Assembly: GCA_964414715.1 (NCBI GenBank)
Contig: CAYPXN010000042.1
Coordinates: forward strand, 1-18,807
Direction: 5' to 3'
DNA from: CAYPXN01 sp964414715
GTDB lineage: Bacteria > UBA10199 > JADFYH01
DNA: 18,807 nt
How positions within the stretch are numbered: position 1 is the stretch's first letter; each line of letters begins with the position of its first letter. The position numbers were made by a program, and so were the translations under genes. Shown here piece by piece: positions 1 through 7,020 of the stretch. The notes beneath the pieces were generated by a model. The model worked only from the letters and a program-made list of their open reading frames with translations. It made no database searches and was not told the DNA's origin.

Positions 1-1687
1 GAAGGTTTTTGGCCTCTTTAAAGCTTACAGAACGGATCATTTTCTTGGCCCGAGGGATGGAAATCGCGTTCATGGAAAGAGCACTCAGGCCAAAACCCAA
101 CAGAATATAAACATAAAGGGGTTCACTGGCCATTTCTCCACAAATACTGACTTCAATTCTTTGCTCATGGGCAGCATCCACCACCTTACGAATCATCTTC
201 AAAATAGCCGGATGCAAAGGGTGATAAAGATGAGCCACATGCTCATTTCCCCGATCCACTGCCAAACAATACTGGATCAAATCATTGGTTCCAATACTGA
301 AAAAATCCACTTCTTTGGCCAGTTCTTCTGCAATCATGACCGCTGCGGGAACTTCCATCATGATTCCCACTTTTACATGCGGATCAAACTCCTGTTTTCT
401 ACGCTGTAACTCCTTTTTAGCATCTTCCAACATCGCCTTGGCATATCTCAATTCTTCCACACTCGATATCATGGGAAACATGATACGCAGTTTTCCAAAA
501 ATACTGGCTCTCAAAAGTGCTCTCAGCTGATTTTTAAAAATGTCTTTTTCCCGAAAACAAAAACGGATGGCCCTCAAGCCCAAAGCGGGATTTACCTCTC
601 GTTCATATTTATGATCCGTCGGAACCTTGTCTGCTCCAATATCCAAAGTTCGAATCGTTGCGGTATGGGGATAGACGGATTTTAATACCTGTCTATATAC
701 CTCAAACTGTTCCTGTTCGGTGGGAGGACGACCTTTATTCAGATAAAGAAATTCTGTCCTGTAAAGCCCAACCCCTTCCGCTCCATGCACCTTGAGAGAT
801 TCAATTTCTTCGGTGAGCTCCATGTTGGCCATAAGCTGAATTCGAAATTCATCCTGGGTTTGTGCCGGCAAATGAATATCCTTGAGCAGCATTCTCTCAA
901 TTTCTGCATCATGTTTGCGGACCAGATCGTATTTTTTTACCTGTGCCACACCCGGATTCACCAGCACACTTCCAGTAGTTCCATCAATGACCAAAGAATC
1001 TCCGGTGCTTATCTTTTCTGTCACTTTTGGACAGGCCATGACTGCCGGCAAATGCAACGCTCTCGCAACAATGGCAGTATGGGAAGTTTTGCCACCCAAC
1101 TCCAACACAAAGCCGCTCATCTGAAATTTGAGCAGTTGAGCTGTATCCGCAGGAGACAAATCATGGGCCACGATAATGGCTTTTGGTGGAATATTCTTGA
1201 AAAGATCTTCCTCTCTCCCCAAAAGATTTTTCAGGATGCGGTCTCCCACATAATCAATGTCACTTTTTCGCTCCCGAAAATATTCCTCGCCTACATTATT
1301 AAAAACAGATTTTACTTTTTCGAGGGTTTTATGAAGCGCCCATTCCGTATTGATACGCTCGGTTTTGATGGAGGTGAGCGTGTTTTTGACCAACATCTCA
1401 TCCTGTAAAAGAAGGGTGTAGGAATCGAGAATATAAATCTGATCCCTCCCCCCATAACGACACAAACGTTCCTTGATTTTTTTGAATTCTTCGCGGGTTT
1501 TATCCACTGCTGCAATAAAGCGGCTCACTTCGTGGGAAACTTCCTTGTTTGAAATCCAGTATTGAGGAATATTGAGGGGACTTTTTTCAAGGACATAGGC
1601 CTTGCCCGCTGCAATTCCTGGAGCTGCACCAATACCTTTCAGTTTTTTTGAAACAGGCACTTTCTTTTTTGGGCTTTGCTTAGTCAA
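1..1687 (-). CDS. ptsI: PTS enzyme I (PEP-protein phosphotransferase), C-terminus cut by window edge
   Basis: Enzyme I takes phosphate from PEP onto a histidine and passes it to HPr in the cytoplasm. The frame is open from 1687 to the window edge (562 codons; the family has about 575), so only the last few residues are missing. Visible motifs are the phospho-His loop GGKTSHTAIVAR (His203, codon 1079-1081), the PEP-binding block EGVGLYRTEF, NPALGLRAIRF, SIGTNDLIQY, and the C-terminal catalytic-Cys motif SICGEMASEP. No in-frame ATG or GTG fits. The chosen start is TTG at 1685-1687, preceded 4-5 nt upstream by GAGGT, with an in-frame TAA just above it. This gives a Lys-rich N-terminal tail (MTKQSPKKKVPVSKK) before the conserved KGIGAAPGIA. 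It lies 27 bp downstream of the HPr gene and is almost certainly cotranscribed with it. It is one of two EI-type proteins in the window (see ptsP). Confidence 0.97.
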   Translation of the reverse strand, partial: MTKQSPKKKVPVSKKLKGIGAAPGIAAGKAYVLEKSPLNIPQYWISNKEVSHEVSRFIAAVDKTREEFKKIKERLCRYGGRDQIYILDSYTLLLQDEMLVKNTLTSIKTERINTEWALHKTLEKVKSVFNNVGEEYFRERKSDIDYVGDRILKNLLGREEDLFKNIPPKAIIVAHDLSPADTAQLLKFQMSGFVLELGGKTSHTAIVARALHLPAVMACPKVTEKISTGDSLVIDGTTGSVLVNPGVAQVKKYDLVRKHDAEIERMLLKDIHLPAQTQDEFRIQLMANMELTEEIESLKVHGAEGVGLYRTEFLYLNKGRPPTEQEQFEVYRQVLKSVYPHTATIRTLDIGADKVPTDHKYEREVNPALGLRAIRFCFREKDIFKNQLRALLRASIFGKLRIMFPMISSVEELRYAKAMLEDAKKELQRRKQEFDPHVKVGIMMEVPAAVMIAEELAKEVDFFSIGTNDLIQYCLAVDRGNEHVAHLYHPLHPAILKMIRKVVDAAHEQRIEVSICGEMASEPLYVYILLGFGLSALSMNAISIPRAKKMIRSVSFKEAKNL

Positions 1688-1714
1688 TCGACCTCGACAG
1701 GTTTAAACAGACAG

Positions 1715-1987
1715 TCACTCTTCGCCAAATTTATTTTCAATGAGAGAACGAATCGCATTCAAACATTCCTCGGCATCATTCCCGTTCACGGTAATCTTTA
1801 CCTTGGTCCCTTGAGAAGCTGCGAGCATCAAAACTCCCATGATCGACTTTCCATTCACGGTTTGTTTGCGTGCAGAAAGAGAGACATCCGAACTAAACTG
1901 ACTGGTGGTTTTCACAAGTAAAGCAGCTGCTCTTGCATGCAAGCCAAGCTTGTTGGGAATTGTAAAGTTTTCTGAAAGCTCCGGCAC
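1715..1987 (-). CDS. ptsH: Phosphocarrier protein HPr
   Basis: HPr relays phosphate from enzyme I to EIIA proteins. The 90-residue protein has the normal family length. The phospho-acceptor His17 lies in NKLGLHARAAA, and the regulatory serine Ser48 lies in VNGKSIMGVLML, the site that HPr kinase/phosphorylase modifies. Both sites are intact, so this HPr can be an EI substrate and also a target of the hprK product encoded three genes upstream. The start is GTG at 1985-1987 with AGGAG about 7-8 nt upstream. The gene sits 10 nt after the EIIA stop and 27 nt before ptsI, in an operon arrangement. As the only HPr in the window, it would have to serve both EI paralogues unless another copy exists elsewhere. 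Confidence 0.97.
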   Translation of the reverse strand: MPELSENFTIPNKLGLHARAAALLVKTTSQFSSDVSLSARKQTVNGKSIMGVLMLAASQGTKVKITVNGNDAEECLNAIRSLIENKFGEE

Positions 1988-1997
1988 AATTTTTCTC

Positions 1998-2393
1998 CTA
2001 TACCAAATTCGTACCCCTCAAAATATTTCGCTGACCATAGTCCACTATGAAGTTTGCCAAATCGTTCAGGGAAAAATCCTGGGTCATGCTAAACAACTTG
2101 ATCACCATGGGTAAATTCACTCCACTCACCAATTCCACTTTCCCCTTTTTCAAATAAGGTTTACAGGCATTACAGGGACTCGCTCCAAACAAATCAGAAA
2201 GAATCAGAACTCCCTCTCCCTGGTCGACCTTTGATATCGCTTGTAAGATTTTCTCTCCGGTAAACTCGAGAGAATCCTCAGGCGCCACACCCACACTCGC
2301 AAAAAGAGTAGACTGTTTCACAATGGATTCGGTCGCTTTTAAAAGATCCAAACCCAAGGCTTGATGACTCACGATGACAATTCCCACTTTCAT
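1998..2393 (-). CDS. PTS EIIA component, mannose (Man) family
   Basis: This single-domain EIIA of 131 residues belongs to the mannose/fructose family. The N-terminus MKVGIVIVSHQALG carries the expected phospho-His10. The ILSDLFGASPCNAC segment and the later LVSGVNLPM match the conserved glycine-rich loops of the fold. It would receive phosphate from the HPr encoded 10 nt downstream. No EIIB, EIIC or EIID gene is present in the window, so the protein probably works as a regulatory phosphate acceptor rather than in transport; that is inference from context. The ATG start at 2391-2393 has a GGAG-type ribosome binding site upstream. The gene lies 47 bp after rapZ. Confidence 0.93.
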   Translation of the reverse strand: MKVGIVIVSHQALGLDLLKATESIVKQSTLFASVGVAPEDSLEFTGEKILQAISKVDQGEGVLILSDLFGASPCNACKPYLKKGKVELVSGVNLPMVIKLFSMTQDFSLNDLANFIVDYGQRNILRGTNLV

Positions 2394-2440
2394 TCATTCC
2401 ACTCCACTCAGAATGAAATCCAGAATCATGACCCTGGATC

Positions 2441-3301
2441 TCATTTTTTATAAACATCCCGGTGATCCAAATATACAGAATGTTTCTTTCTTTCAAAATG
2501 ACTTTTGAAGTATTCTGCCAAACTCACCGAACGATGCTTGCCCCCTGTGCAACCAAATCCGATGGTTAAATAGGATTTACCTTCCTGAATATACCTTGGA
2601 ATTAAAACATCCAGGAGTTTTTTGAGATGGCTTGCAAACTCTTTTGTTTCCGGACGCTTGAGCACAAAGTTTCTTACTTTTACATTCGTACCATTTAAAT
2701 CCTTTAATGCGGCCTGAAAATAGGGGTTCGGTAAAAACCTTACATCGAACACCAAATCACATTGGGGCGGGATTCCATAACGATAGCCAAAAGAAAGAAT
2801 GGATAAAGTCATCCGAGACTTTTTATGTTCGATCTTCAATAATTGAAGAATCGTCTGCTTTAACACATGAACATTCATGAAGGTCGTATCAAGGACATAA
2901 TCCGAAAGTTCCTTGATTTTTTCATACCTTTTTCTTTCATCCCGGATGGTATGAATGAGCGATTTTCCTTTAAACAAGGGGTGGGGTCGACGGGTTTCCG
3001 AAAAACGACGCAACAAAGCAGTTTCATTTGCCGTCAAATACAAAATTTTCAACACGGGAAACTTTTTTCGTAGTTTCCGGATTTCCTTTTCAAAAGATTT
3101 AAAAAAATTTTCATCCCGGCTATCAATGTGAATCGCAAGTTTGAAATTTTTGTTCCGAATGGATTGTTCATGAGAAAGATAAGAATCCAGAAAAGAAATC
3201 GGCAGATTATCGATACAGAAATATCCCTCATCTTCCAGACTTCTTAAAGCGGAAGACTTCCCCGCACCCGATAATCCTGTGACAATGACAAAGCTTTTGA
3301 T
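2441..3301 (-). CDS. rapZ: RapZ/YvcJ family P-loop nucleotide-binding protein, apparent AUC start
   Basis: This is a RapZ-type protein of 286 residues, the usual length. RapZ is an RNase adaptor that controls glmS mRNA through small RNAs in E. coli, while the Bacillus homologue YvcJ is a GTP/ATP-binding protein. Visible are a Walker A motif TGLSGAGKSSALRSLED near the N-terminus, GYFCIDNLP, the DTTFM Walker-B-like region, FDVRFLPNP, and the C-terminal signature GCTGGKHRSVSLAEYF. The reading frame is continuous from an upstream in-frame TAA to the TGA at 2441, but it has no ATG, GTG or TTG before residue 82. The best start is ATC at 3299-3301: AAGGA lies 6 nt upstream, and the resulting N-terminus MKSFVIVTG aligns with the E. 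coli start. Automated callers would truncate the gene to 204 residues and lose the Walker A. Family identity is certain; the start is the uncertain part. Confidence 0.9.
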   Translation of the reverse strand: MKSFVIVTGLSGAGKSSALRSLEDEGYFCIDNLPISFLDSYLSHEQSIRNKNFKLAIHIDSRDENFFKSFEKEIRKLRKKFPVLKILYLTANETALLRRFSETRRPHPLFKGKSLIHTIRDERKRYEKIKELSDYVLDTTFMNVHVLKQTILQLLKIEHKKSRMTLSILSFGYRYGIPPQCDLVFDVRFLPNPYFQAALKDLNGTNVKVRNFVLKRPETKEFASHLKKLLDVLIPRYIQEGKSYLTIGFGCTGGKHRSVSLAEYFKSHFERKKHSVYLDHRDVYKK

Positions 3302-3319
3302 ACAAAGTCCTTTTTTGCC

Positions 3320-3337
3320 CCTCCTCTCAAGAGGAGG
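3320..3337 (-). promoter_or_regulatory. Hairpin with SD and anti-SD arms in the rapZ leader
   Basis: There is a perfect 8-bp inverted repeat: CCTCCTCT, 2-nt centre, AGAGGAGG. In the rapZ mRNA the 3' arm contains AGGAGG, the ideal Shine-Dalgarno sequence. The 5' arm contains CCUCCU, the same sequence as the 16S rRNA 3' end. No T-run follows on either strand, so it is not an intrinsic terminator. It lies 18 nt above the presumed AUC start of rapZ, within the 108-bp gap after hprK. A role in controlling rapZ translation is inference. Confidence 0.5.
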
Positions 3338-3409
3338 CAGGAGAAGTTATGAACGGCTCGCAACGCCACAACCTAAGAGGGAAACAAAGAACATTACAAG
3401 ATTACTTCA

Positions 3410-4378
3410 CTACTCCAAGTTTCCCCAAATATCCTTATTCAATTTTTCCTGGGCCAAAATTTCACGATTCAATTTTTCATTAAACTCTTGAGCCGAAAAA
3501 TGTCCCTTCATCTTCAACAAATGATTACGCGCTGCCACTTCAATCAGAGTGGTAATATTTCGTCCAGGTCTTACGGGAATAACAACATGGGGAATCTTCA
3601 CATCCAAAATGGTAAAACGTTGATCATCAATTCCCAAACGATCGTACTCCTGCTTGGGATCCCATTCGACCAATTCAATTACAATCTCCACAATTTTTTG
3701 ATCTCGCGTGGAAGCAACTCCGAAAAGATCCTTGATGTTGAGAATTCCCAAACCCCGAATTTCCATGTGGTGCTTGATAATTCCGGCCCCGGTCCCGGAT
3801 AAAGTAGAAGGCGGCTTCTTTTTTATTTCGACAATATCATCCGCCACCAGACGATGACCCTTTAATATCAAATCCAAAGCACATTCACTTTTTCCAATTC
3901 CGCTTTTTCCAATAATAAAAATCCCTACTCCAAACACATCAATCAGAACTCCATGCAAAGTGGTGGATGCAGTCAGCTTATCTTCTAAAAAACGGGTTAC
4001 ACGATTAATGAAGGTACTCGTCAGCAGATTGGTCGAAAAAAGGGCAATATCGTTTTCTTCTGCAACTTCCAGCAATTCCTTCGGAATCGCATTGCCACGT
4101 GCCACAACCATACAGGCCAAATCAACCTTGCAAATTTTTTCGATGATTTCACGAAGCTGTTTTTTGGGAAGGGTATTTAAATAATTGATTTCAGATTTTC
4201 CCAGCACCTGAACTCGACCGGAGTGAAGATTCGAAGTATCCCCCGTAAGAGCCAGGCCTGGCTTTTGAATACGGGGAATTGTGATTTTTTTGATAAGACC
4301 TTTTTTCCCTGCAACCAACTCAAGGTTGAGGTTGTAATCGTTATCTCGTAAAAAATCTGCAACCTGAATGCTAATCAT
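3410..4378 (-). CDS. hprK: HPr kinase/phosphorylase
   Basis: This bifunctional enzyme phosphorylates or dephosphorylates the regulatory serine of HPr in response to energy state. With the start used here it has 322 residues. The N-terminal domain is followed by HGVLIDVFGVGIFIIGKS, a Walker A GKSGIGKS at about residues 157-164, the HprK signature EIRGLGILNIKDLFG, and RPGRN near the C-terminus. Its substrate serine is present in the HPr gene downstream. The ATG at 4376-4378 gives the family's normal N-terminus (MISIQVADFL). An in-frame GTG at 4409-4411 would add 11 residues. Neither has a good ribosome binding site: the GTG has AGGGGA directly abutting it. The choice rests on length comparison with Bacillus HprK. 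Confidence 0.95.
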   Translation of the reverse strand: MISIQVADFLRDNDYNLNLELVAGKKGLIKKITIPRIQKPGLALTGDTSNLHSGRVQVLGKSEINYLNTLPKKQLREIIEKICKVDLACMVVARGNAIPKELLEVAEENDIALFSTNLLTSTFINRVTRFLEDKLTASTTLHGVLIDVFGVGIFIIGKSGIGKSECALDLILKGHRLVADDIVEIKKKPPSTLSGTGAGIIKHHMEIRGLGILNIKDLFGVASTRDQKIVEIVIELVEWDPKQEYDRLGIDDQRFTILDVKIPHVVIPVRPGRNITTLIEVAARNHLLKMKGHFSAQEFNEKLNREILAQEKLNKDIWGNLE

Positions 4379-4465
4379 TAGAATCGGGAATCCAGTTAGC
4401 TGAATCCCCACTCCCCTGTTGTTGTGAATAAACCTTTGTTAAGATGAGAATCTGCTACTCAAATC

Positions 4466-4927
4466 TCAAATTTTATCATCTTCCTTAAGAAGAATGGAAA
4501 AAATTTCATCCACACTTTTTGCATTCATGAATTGCTCACGAATTGCTTTATCTTTCAACATGCGGGACAGACGGGAAAGTACTTTTAAATGAAGGCCTGA
4601 CACATTTTCAGGAGCAATCAACACGAAGAAAAGATGGGCCAGCTCTCCATCCTGGGACTGAAAATCAATTCCCTCTACACTTCTTCCAAAACAACCCACC
4701 ATTCTTTTGGCTGAAGGAATTTTACCATGAGGAATTGCAACTCCTGAACCAATTCCCGTACTTCCCAATTTTTCACGTTCTTCCAAATAAGTGTAAACTT
4801 CTCCTGCCTTTAAGCCAGGTTCCACTTTTTCAATCAGATGAGACAATTCTTGCAATACTTGACTGCGATCTCTTGCCTCCAAACGAGGCTGAATGGCTTC
4901 TTTCGTGATAATTGACGTCAGCTTCAT
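4466..4927 (-). CDS. ptsN: Nitrogen-regulatory PTS EIIA (EIIA-Ntr)
   Basis: This 153-residue EIIA of the fructose/Ntr family has the conserved phospho-His67 in GSGVAIPHGKI, preceded by EEREKLGSTGIG. EIIA-Ntr is the terminal acceptor of the PtsP-NPr relay. In enterobacteria it controls potassium transport and other targets by its phosphorylation state and is encoded beside rpoN, as here. The order rpoN-hpf-ptsN is conserved. An intrinsic terminator lies between hpf and this gene, so ptsN may depend on read-through or on its own promoter, which I could not identify. The ATG at 4925-4927 has only a weak purine stretch upstream. Confidence 0.96.
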   Translation of the reverse strand: MKLTSIITKEAIQPRLEARDRSQVLQELSHLIEKVEPGLKAGEVYTYLEEREKLGSTGIGSGVAIPHGKIPSAKRMVGCFGRSVEGIDFQSQDGELAHLFFVLIAPENVSGLHLKVLSRLSRMLKDKAIREQFMNAKSVDEIFSILLKEDDKI

Positions 4928-4951
4928 GAAGATAATCTTAGATGTTTCTAC

Positions 4952-4979
4952 AAAAAAGCCTTCCGCATCGGCGGAAGGC
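4952..4979 (-). terminator. Intrinsic terminator after hpf
   Basis: On the minus strand a perfect 9-bp GC-rich stem (GCCTTCCGC / GCGGAAGGC, 4-nt loop) is followed directly by six T residues. It sits 17 bp beyond the hpf stop and 24 bp before the ptsN start. It would end much of the rpoN-hpf transcript and lower expression of the downstream PTS genes. Confidence 0.85.
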
Positions 4980-4996
4980 TCTTGTTTTCTAAGCCT

Positions 4997-5338
4997 TTAT
5001 TCAGCAGAGCCATTCAAGGCTTGTGCAGCCTCATAAGTGGATGCTGTATGTTTATGTTCCTTGACGATTTCTTTATGTTTTCTCAATTGACGTTCCATTT
5101 TTTCAGAAACCAAATCAATTGAAGCATATAAATTGGGGGATTCTTCAACGCCGTGATATCTTACATTCTTTGCAATAACAGTTACTTCTGCCTTATGTGT
5201 TAATTTTTGAACCTCTAGAACCATATGAACCTCAATCGGTTCATGGAGAAACTTTTTAAATTTTTCGGTTTTACTTTGGACGTATTCTTTGACTGCATCG
5301 GAAGATTCCATGTGACGGAAGGTAACGTGTACTTGCAT
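4997..5338 (-). CDS. hpf: Ribosome hibernation promoting factor, short form
   Basis: This is a short HPF/YfiA-type protein (113 residues), historically called the sigma-54 modulation protein because it is encoded next to rpoN, as here. Such proteins bind the 30S subunit between its tRNA and mRNA channels and promote inactive ribosome dimers in stationary phase. The recognisable features are the start MQVHVTFRHMESSDAVKEY, the mid-protein EVTVIAKN, and the amphipathic helix DLVSEKMERQLRKHKE. The long-form C-terminal dimerisation domain is absent; the protein ends in a short Ala-rich tail. The ATG at 5336-5338 has GAGG 5 nt upstream. It starts 40 bp after rpoN and is followed by a terminator. 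Confidence 0.95.
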   Translation of the reverse strand: MQVHVTFRHMESSDAVKEYVQSKTEKFKKFLHEPIEVHMVLEVQKLTHKAEVTVIAKNVRYHGVEESPNLYASIDLVSEKMERQLRKHKEIVKEHKHTASTYEAAQALNGSAE

Positions 5339-5378
5339 GTAAACCTCATTTCTTCTGCAAGGGTTTCCTTACAGATGT

Positions 5379-6890
5379 TTAATACAATTGTTTACGTTTA
5401 GAAGATGGAAGTATTCCTAATACCTCTCTATACTTCGCCACTGTCCTTCGCGCAATATCGATTTTCTGGGCTTTCAAAATTTCCACAATTTCCTGATCTG
5501 AATAGGGTGACTTTACATTCTCCCCGCTCACGATATGCTTGATTTTGTCTTTAATCGATTCACTTGCAACGGACTCCCCATCCCCAGAAGGTAAGCCATT
5601 ATTGAAGAAATATTTCAGCTCAAATATTCCCTGAGGAGTATGCACATACTTATTGGTGGTTACACGTGAAATAGTCGATTCATGCATTCCGATCTCTTGC
5701 GCGACATCTCTCAGCACCATGGGATGCAAACCTTCGATTCCTTTTTCAAAAAAATCTTTCTGGAATTTTACAATCGCTTTGGTGGTTTTATACAAAGTGC
5801 GCTGACGCTGGTGAATACTGCGAATGAGCCAAATGGCAGATCTCAGTTTATTTTGAACATACTCTTTTTCACCCTCTTGCAAATTCTGCCCCTCCAACTG
5901 TCCATTTCCATCTCCATTCGATCTCAGGGTCTTTTGCATCATGTTTCGATAAAATGGAGAAAGTTGTAATTTGGGGAGACCATCTTCATTTAACACCACC
6001 ATCCACTCATCTCCCACCTTATAAACGTAAACATCGGGTGTAATATATTGGGCGGAAGACTCGCTAAAAGGGCGACCCGGTTTTGGCTCTAACTCATGAA
6101 TCAGTTTTGCAAGATGAATCACCTTTTCTAGGGTAATTTTCATTTCCTTTGCAATGCGCTTGTAATCTTTTTTCTCTAATTCACCCAAATGATTGGAAAC
6201 CAACTTCTCTAGAATTTCCCTTTCATGCCCAAAATAACGAATCTGCAAAAGCATGCATTCCTTAAGATCACGTGCTGCCACTCCGGGGGGATCAAATTTC
6301 TGGACTCTCTGAAGAACCGCCTCCACCTTCTCCACGGGAACTTTTGCCTTTTCCGCAATATCCTCCAAAGGCTCCTGCAAATAGCCGTCATCATTAATCT
6401 CTCCCACAATGAGAGAACCGATTTCCTCTTCTTCCTCTGTAAAATCCGAAAGCTGGAGTTGCCACATCAGGTGATCATAAAGGCTGGTTTTCTGACTCAA
6501 GGTCGCTTCATAAGTGGGAAGATCATCCATCCCACTCGCGATACGTTCAGGGGCATTATAAGTATTGAGGTAGTCTTCCCAATCAAAGTTATCAGGTTCT
6601 TTCACTTCCCCCTGCTTTTCAGTCATGACTTCTTTTTCTTGATTGGAAGATTTTTCTGGAGCGTTCTCGGTATCTGCCACCTCATTGGCATACATGTCTT
6701 GAGCTTGAAGCTTCTCAAAATCCTCCCCTTCCGCATCTTCTTCCAAGGTTGGATTTTCAAGTAATTCTGCTTGCACCACTTCCAAAAGTTCCACACGGGA
6801 AAGTTGAAGCAGTTTGATTGCCTGCTGCAATTGGGGGGTAATCACCAGTTGTTGTGAAAGTTTCAGGTTTTGGCGGATCTCAAGAGCCAT
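5379..6890 (-). CDS. rpoN: RNA polymerase sigma-54 factor
   Basis: Sigma-54 of 503 residues. Region I is the Gln/Leu-rich N-terminus (LKLSQQLVITPQLQQAIKLL, then ELLENPTLEE). It is followed by an acidic linker and the core-binding region (FDPPGVAARDLKECMLLQIR). A helix-turn-helix lies around LRDVAQEIGMHESTISRVT, and the RpoN box ARRTVAKYRE sits near residues 480-489. It needs AAA+ enhancer-binding proteins to open -24/-12 promoters; none is encoded in this window. The gene lies first in the run of PTS-Ntr genes behind a strong sigma-70-type promoter at 6976-7005. The usual upstream partner lptB and the other LPS-export genes are absent (see findings). Confidence 0.98.
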   Translation of the reverse strand: MALEIRQNLKLSQQLVITPQLQQAIKLLQLSRVELLEVVQAELLENPTLEEDAEGEDFEKLQAQDMYANEVADTENAPEKSSNQEKEVMTEKQGEVKEPDNFDWEDYLNTYNAPERIASGMDDLPTYEATLSQKTSLYDHLMWQLQLSDFTEEEEEIGSLIVGEINDDGYLQEPLEDIAEKAKVPVEKVEAVLQRVQKFDPPGVAARDLKECMLLQIRYFGHEREILEKLVSNHLGELEKKDYKRIAKEMKITLEKVIHLAKLIHELEPKPGRPFSESSAQYITPDVYVYKVGDEWMVVLNEDGLPKLQLSPFYRNMMQKTLRSNGDGNGQLEGQNLQEGEKEYVQNKLRSAIWLIRSIHQRQRTLYKTTKAIVKFQKDFFEKGIEGLHPMVLRDVAQEIGMHESTISRVTTNKYVHTPQGIFELKYFFNNGLPSGDGESVASESIKDKIKHIVSGENVKSPYSDQEIVEILKAQKIDIARRTVAKYREVLGILPSSKRKQLY

Positions 6891-6975
6891 GCAGGATACT
6901 CATCTTTAACGTTGTTATTATCGAATGCCGAAAACTCGAGGCTTTGCTAGCTGTTTACTCTTTGTTCCAAATTTA

Positions 6976-7005
6976 ATGATATCTCCGTAGACCGGTGAGT
7001 GTCAA
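6976..7005 (-). promoter_or_regulatory. Sigma-70-type promoter for rpoN
   Basis: A perfect -35 TTGACA (7000-7005) and a -10 TATCAT (6976-6981) are separated by 18 bp. The predicted start point is about 80 bp above the rpoN ATG and just beyond the pyrG stop codon. I see no clear terminator for pyrG in the 130-bp gap. Confidence 0.75.
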
Positions 7006-7020
7006 GAATTGGGTAAAAAC

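Noticed and set aside
785..1408. 207-codon open frame on the plus strand inside ptsI
   Set aside because: It is antisense to unmistakable enzyme I motifs, its protein is Phe/His/Leu-rich with no family features, and it has no ribosome binding site.
2441..3058. A short 204-codon rapZ starting at the internal GTG 3056-3058
   Set aside because: It would lose the Walker A P-loop and GYFCIDNLP, which are present in frame immediately upstream, so the true gene must start near 3301.
3320..3337. Intrinsic terminator between hprK and rapZ
   Set aside because: The hairpin is perfect, but no T-run follows on either strand; a leader structure is the better reading.
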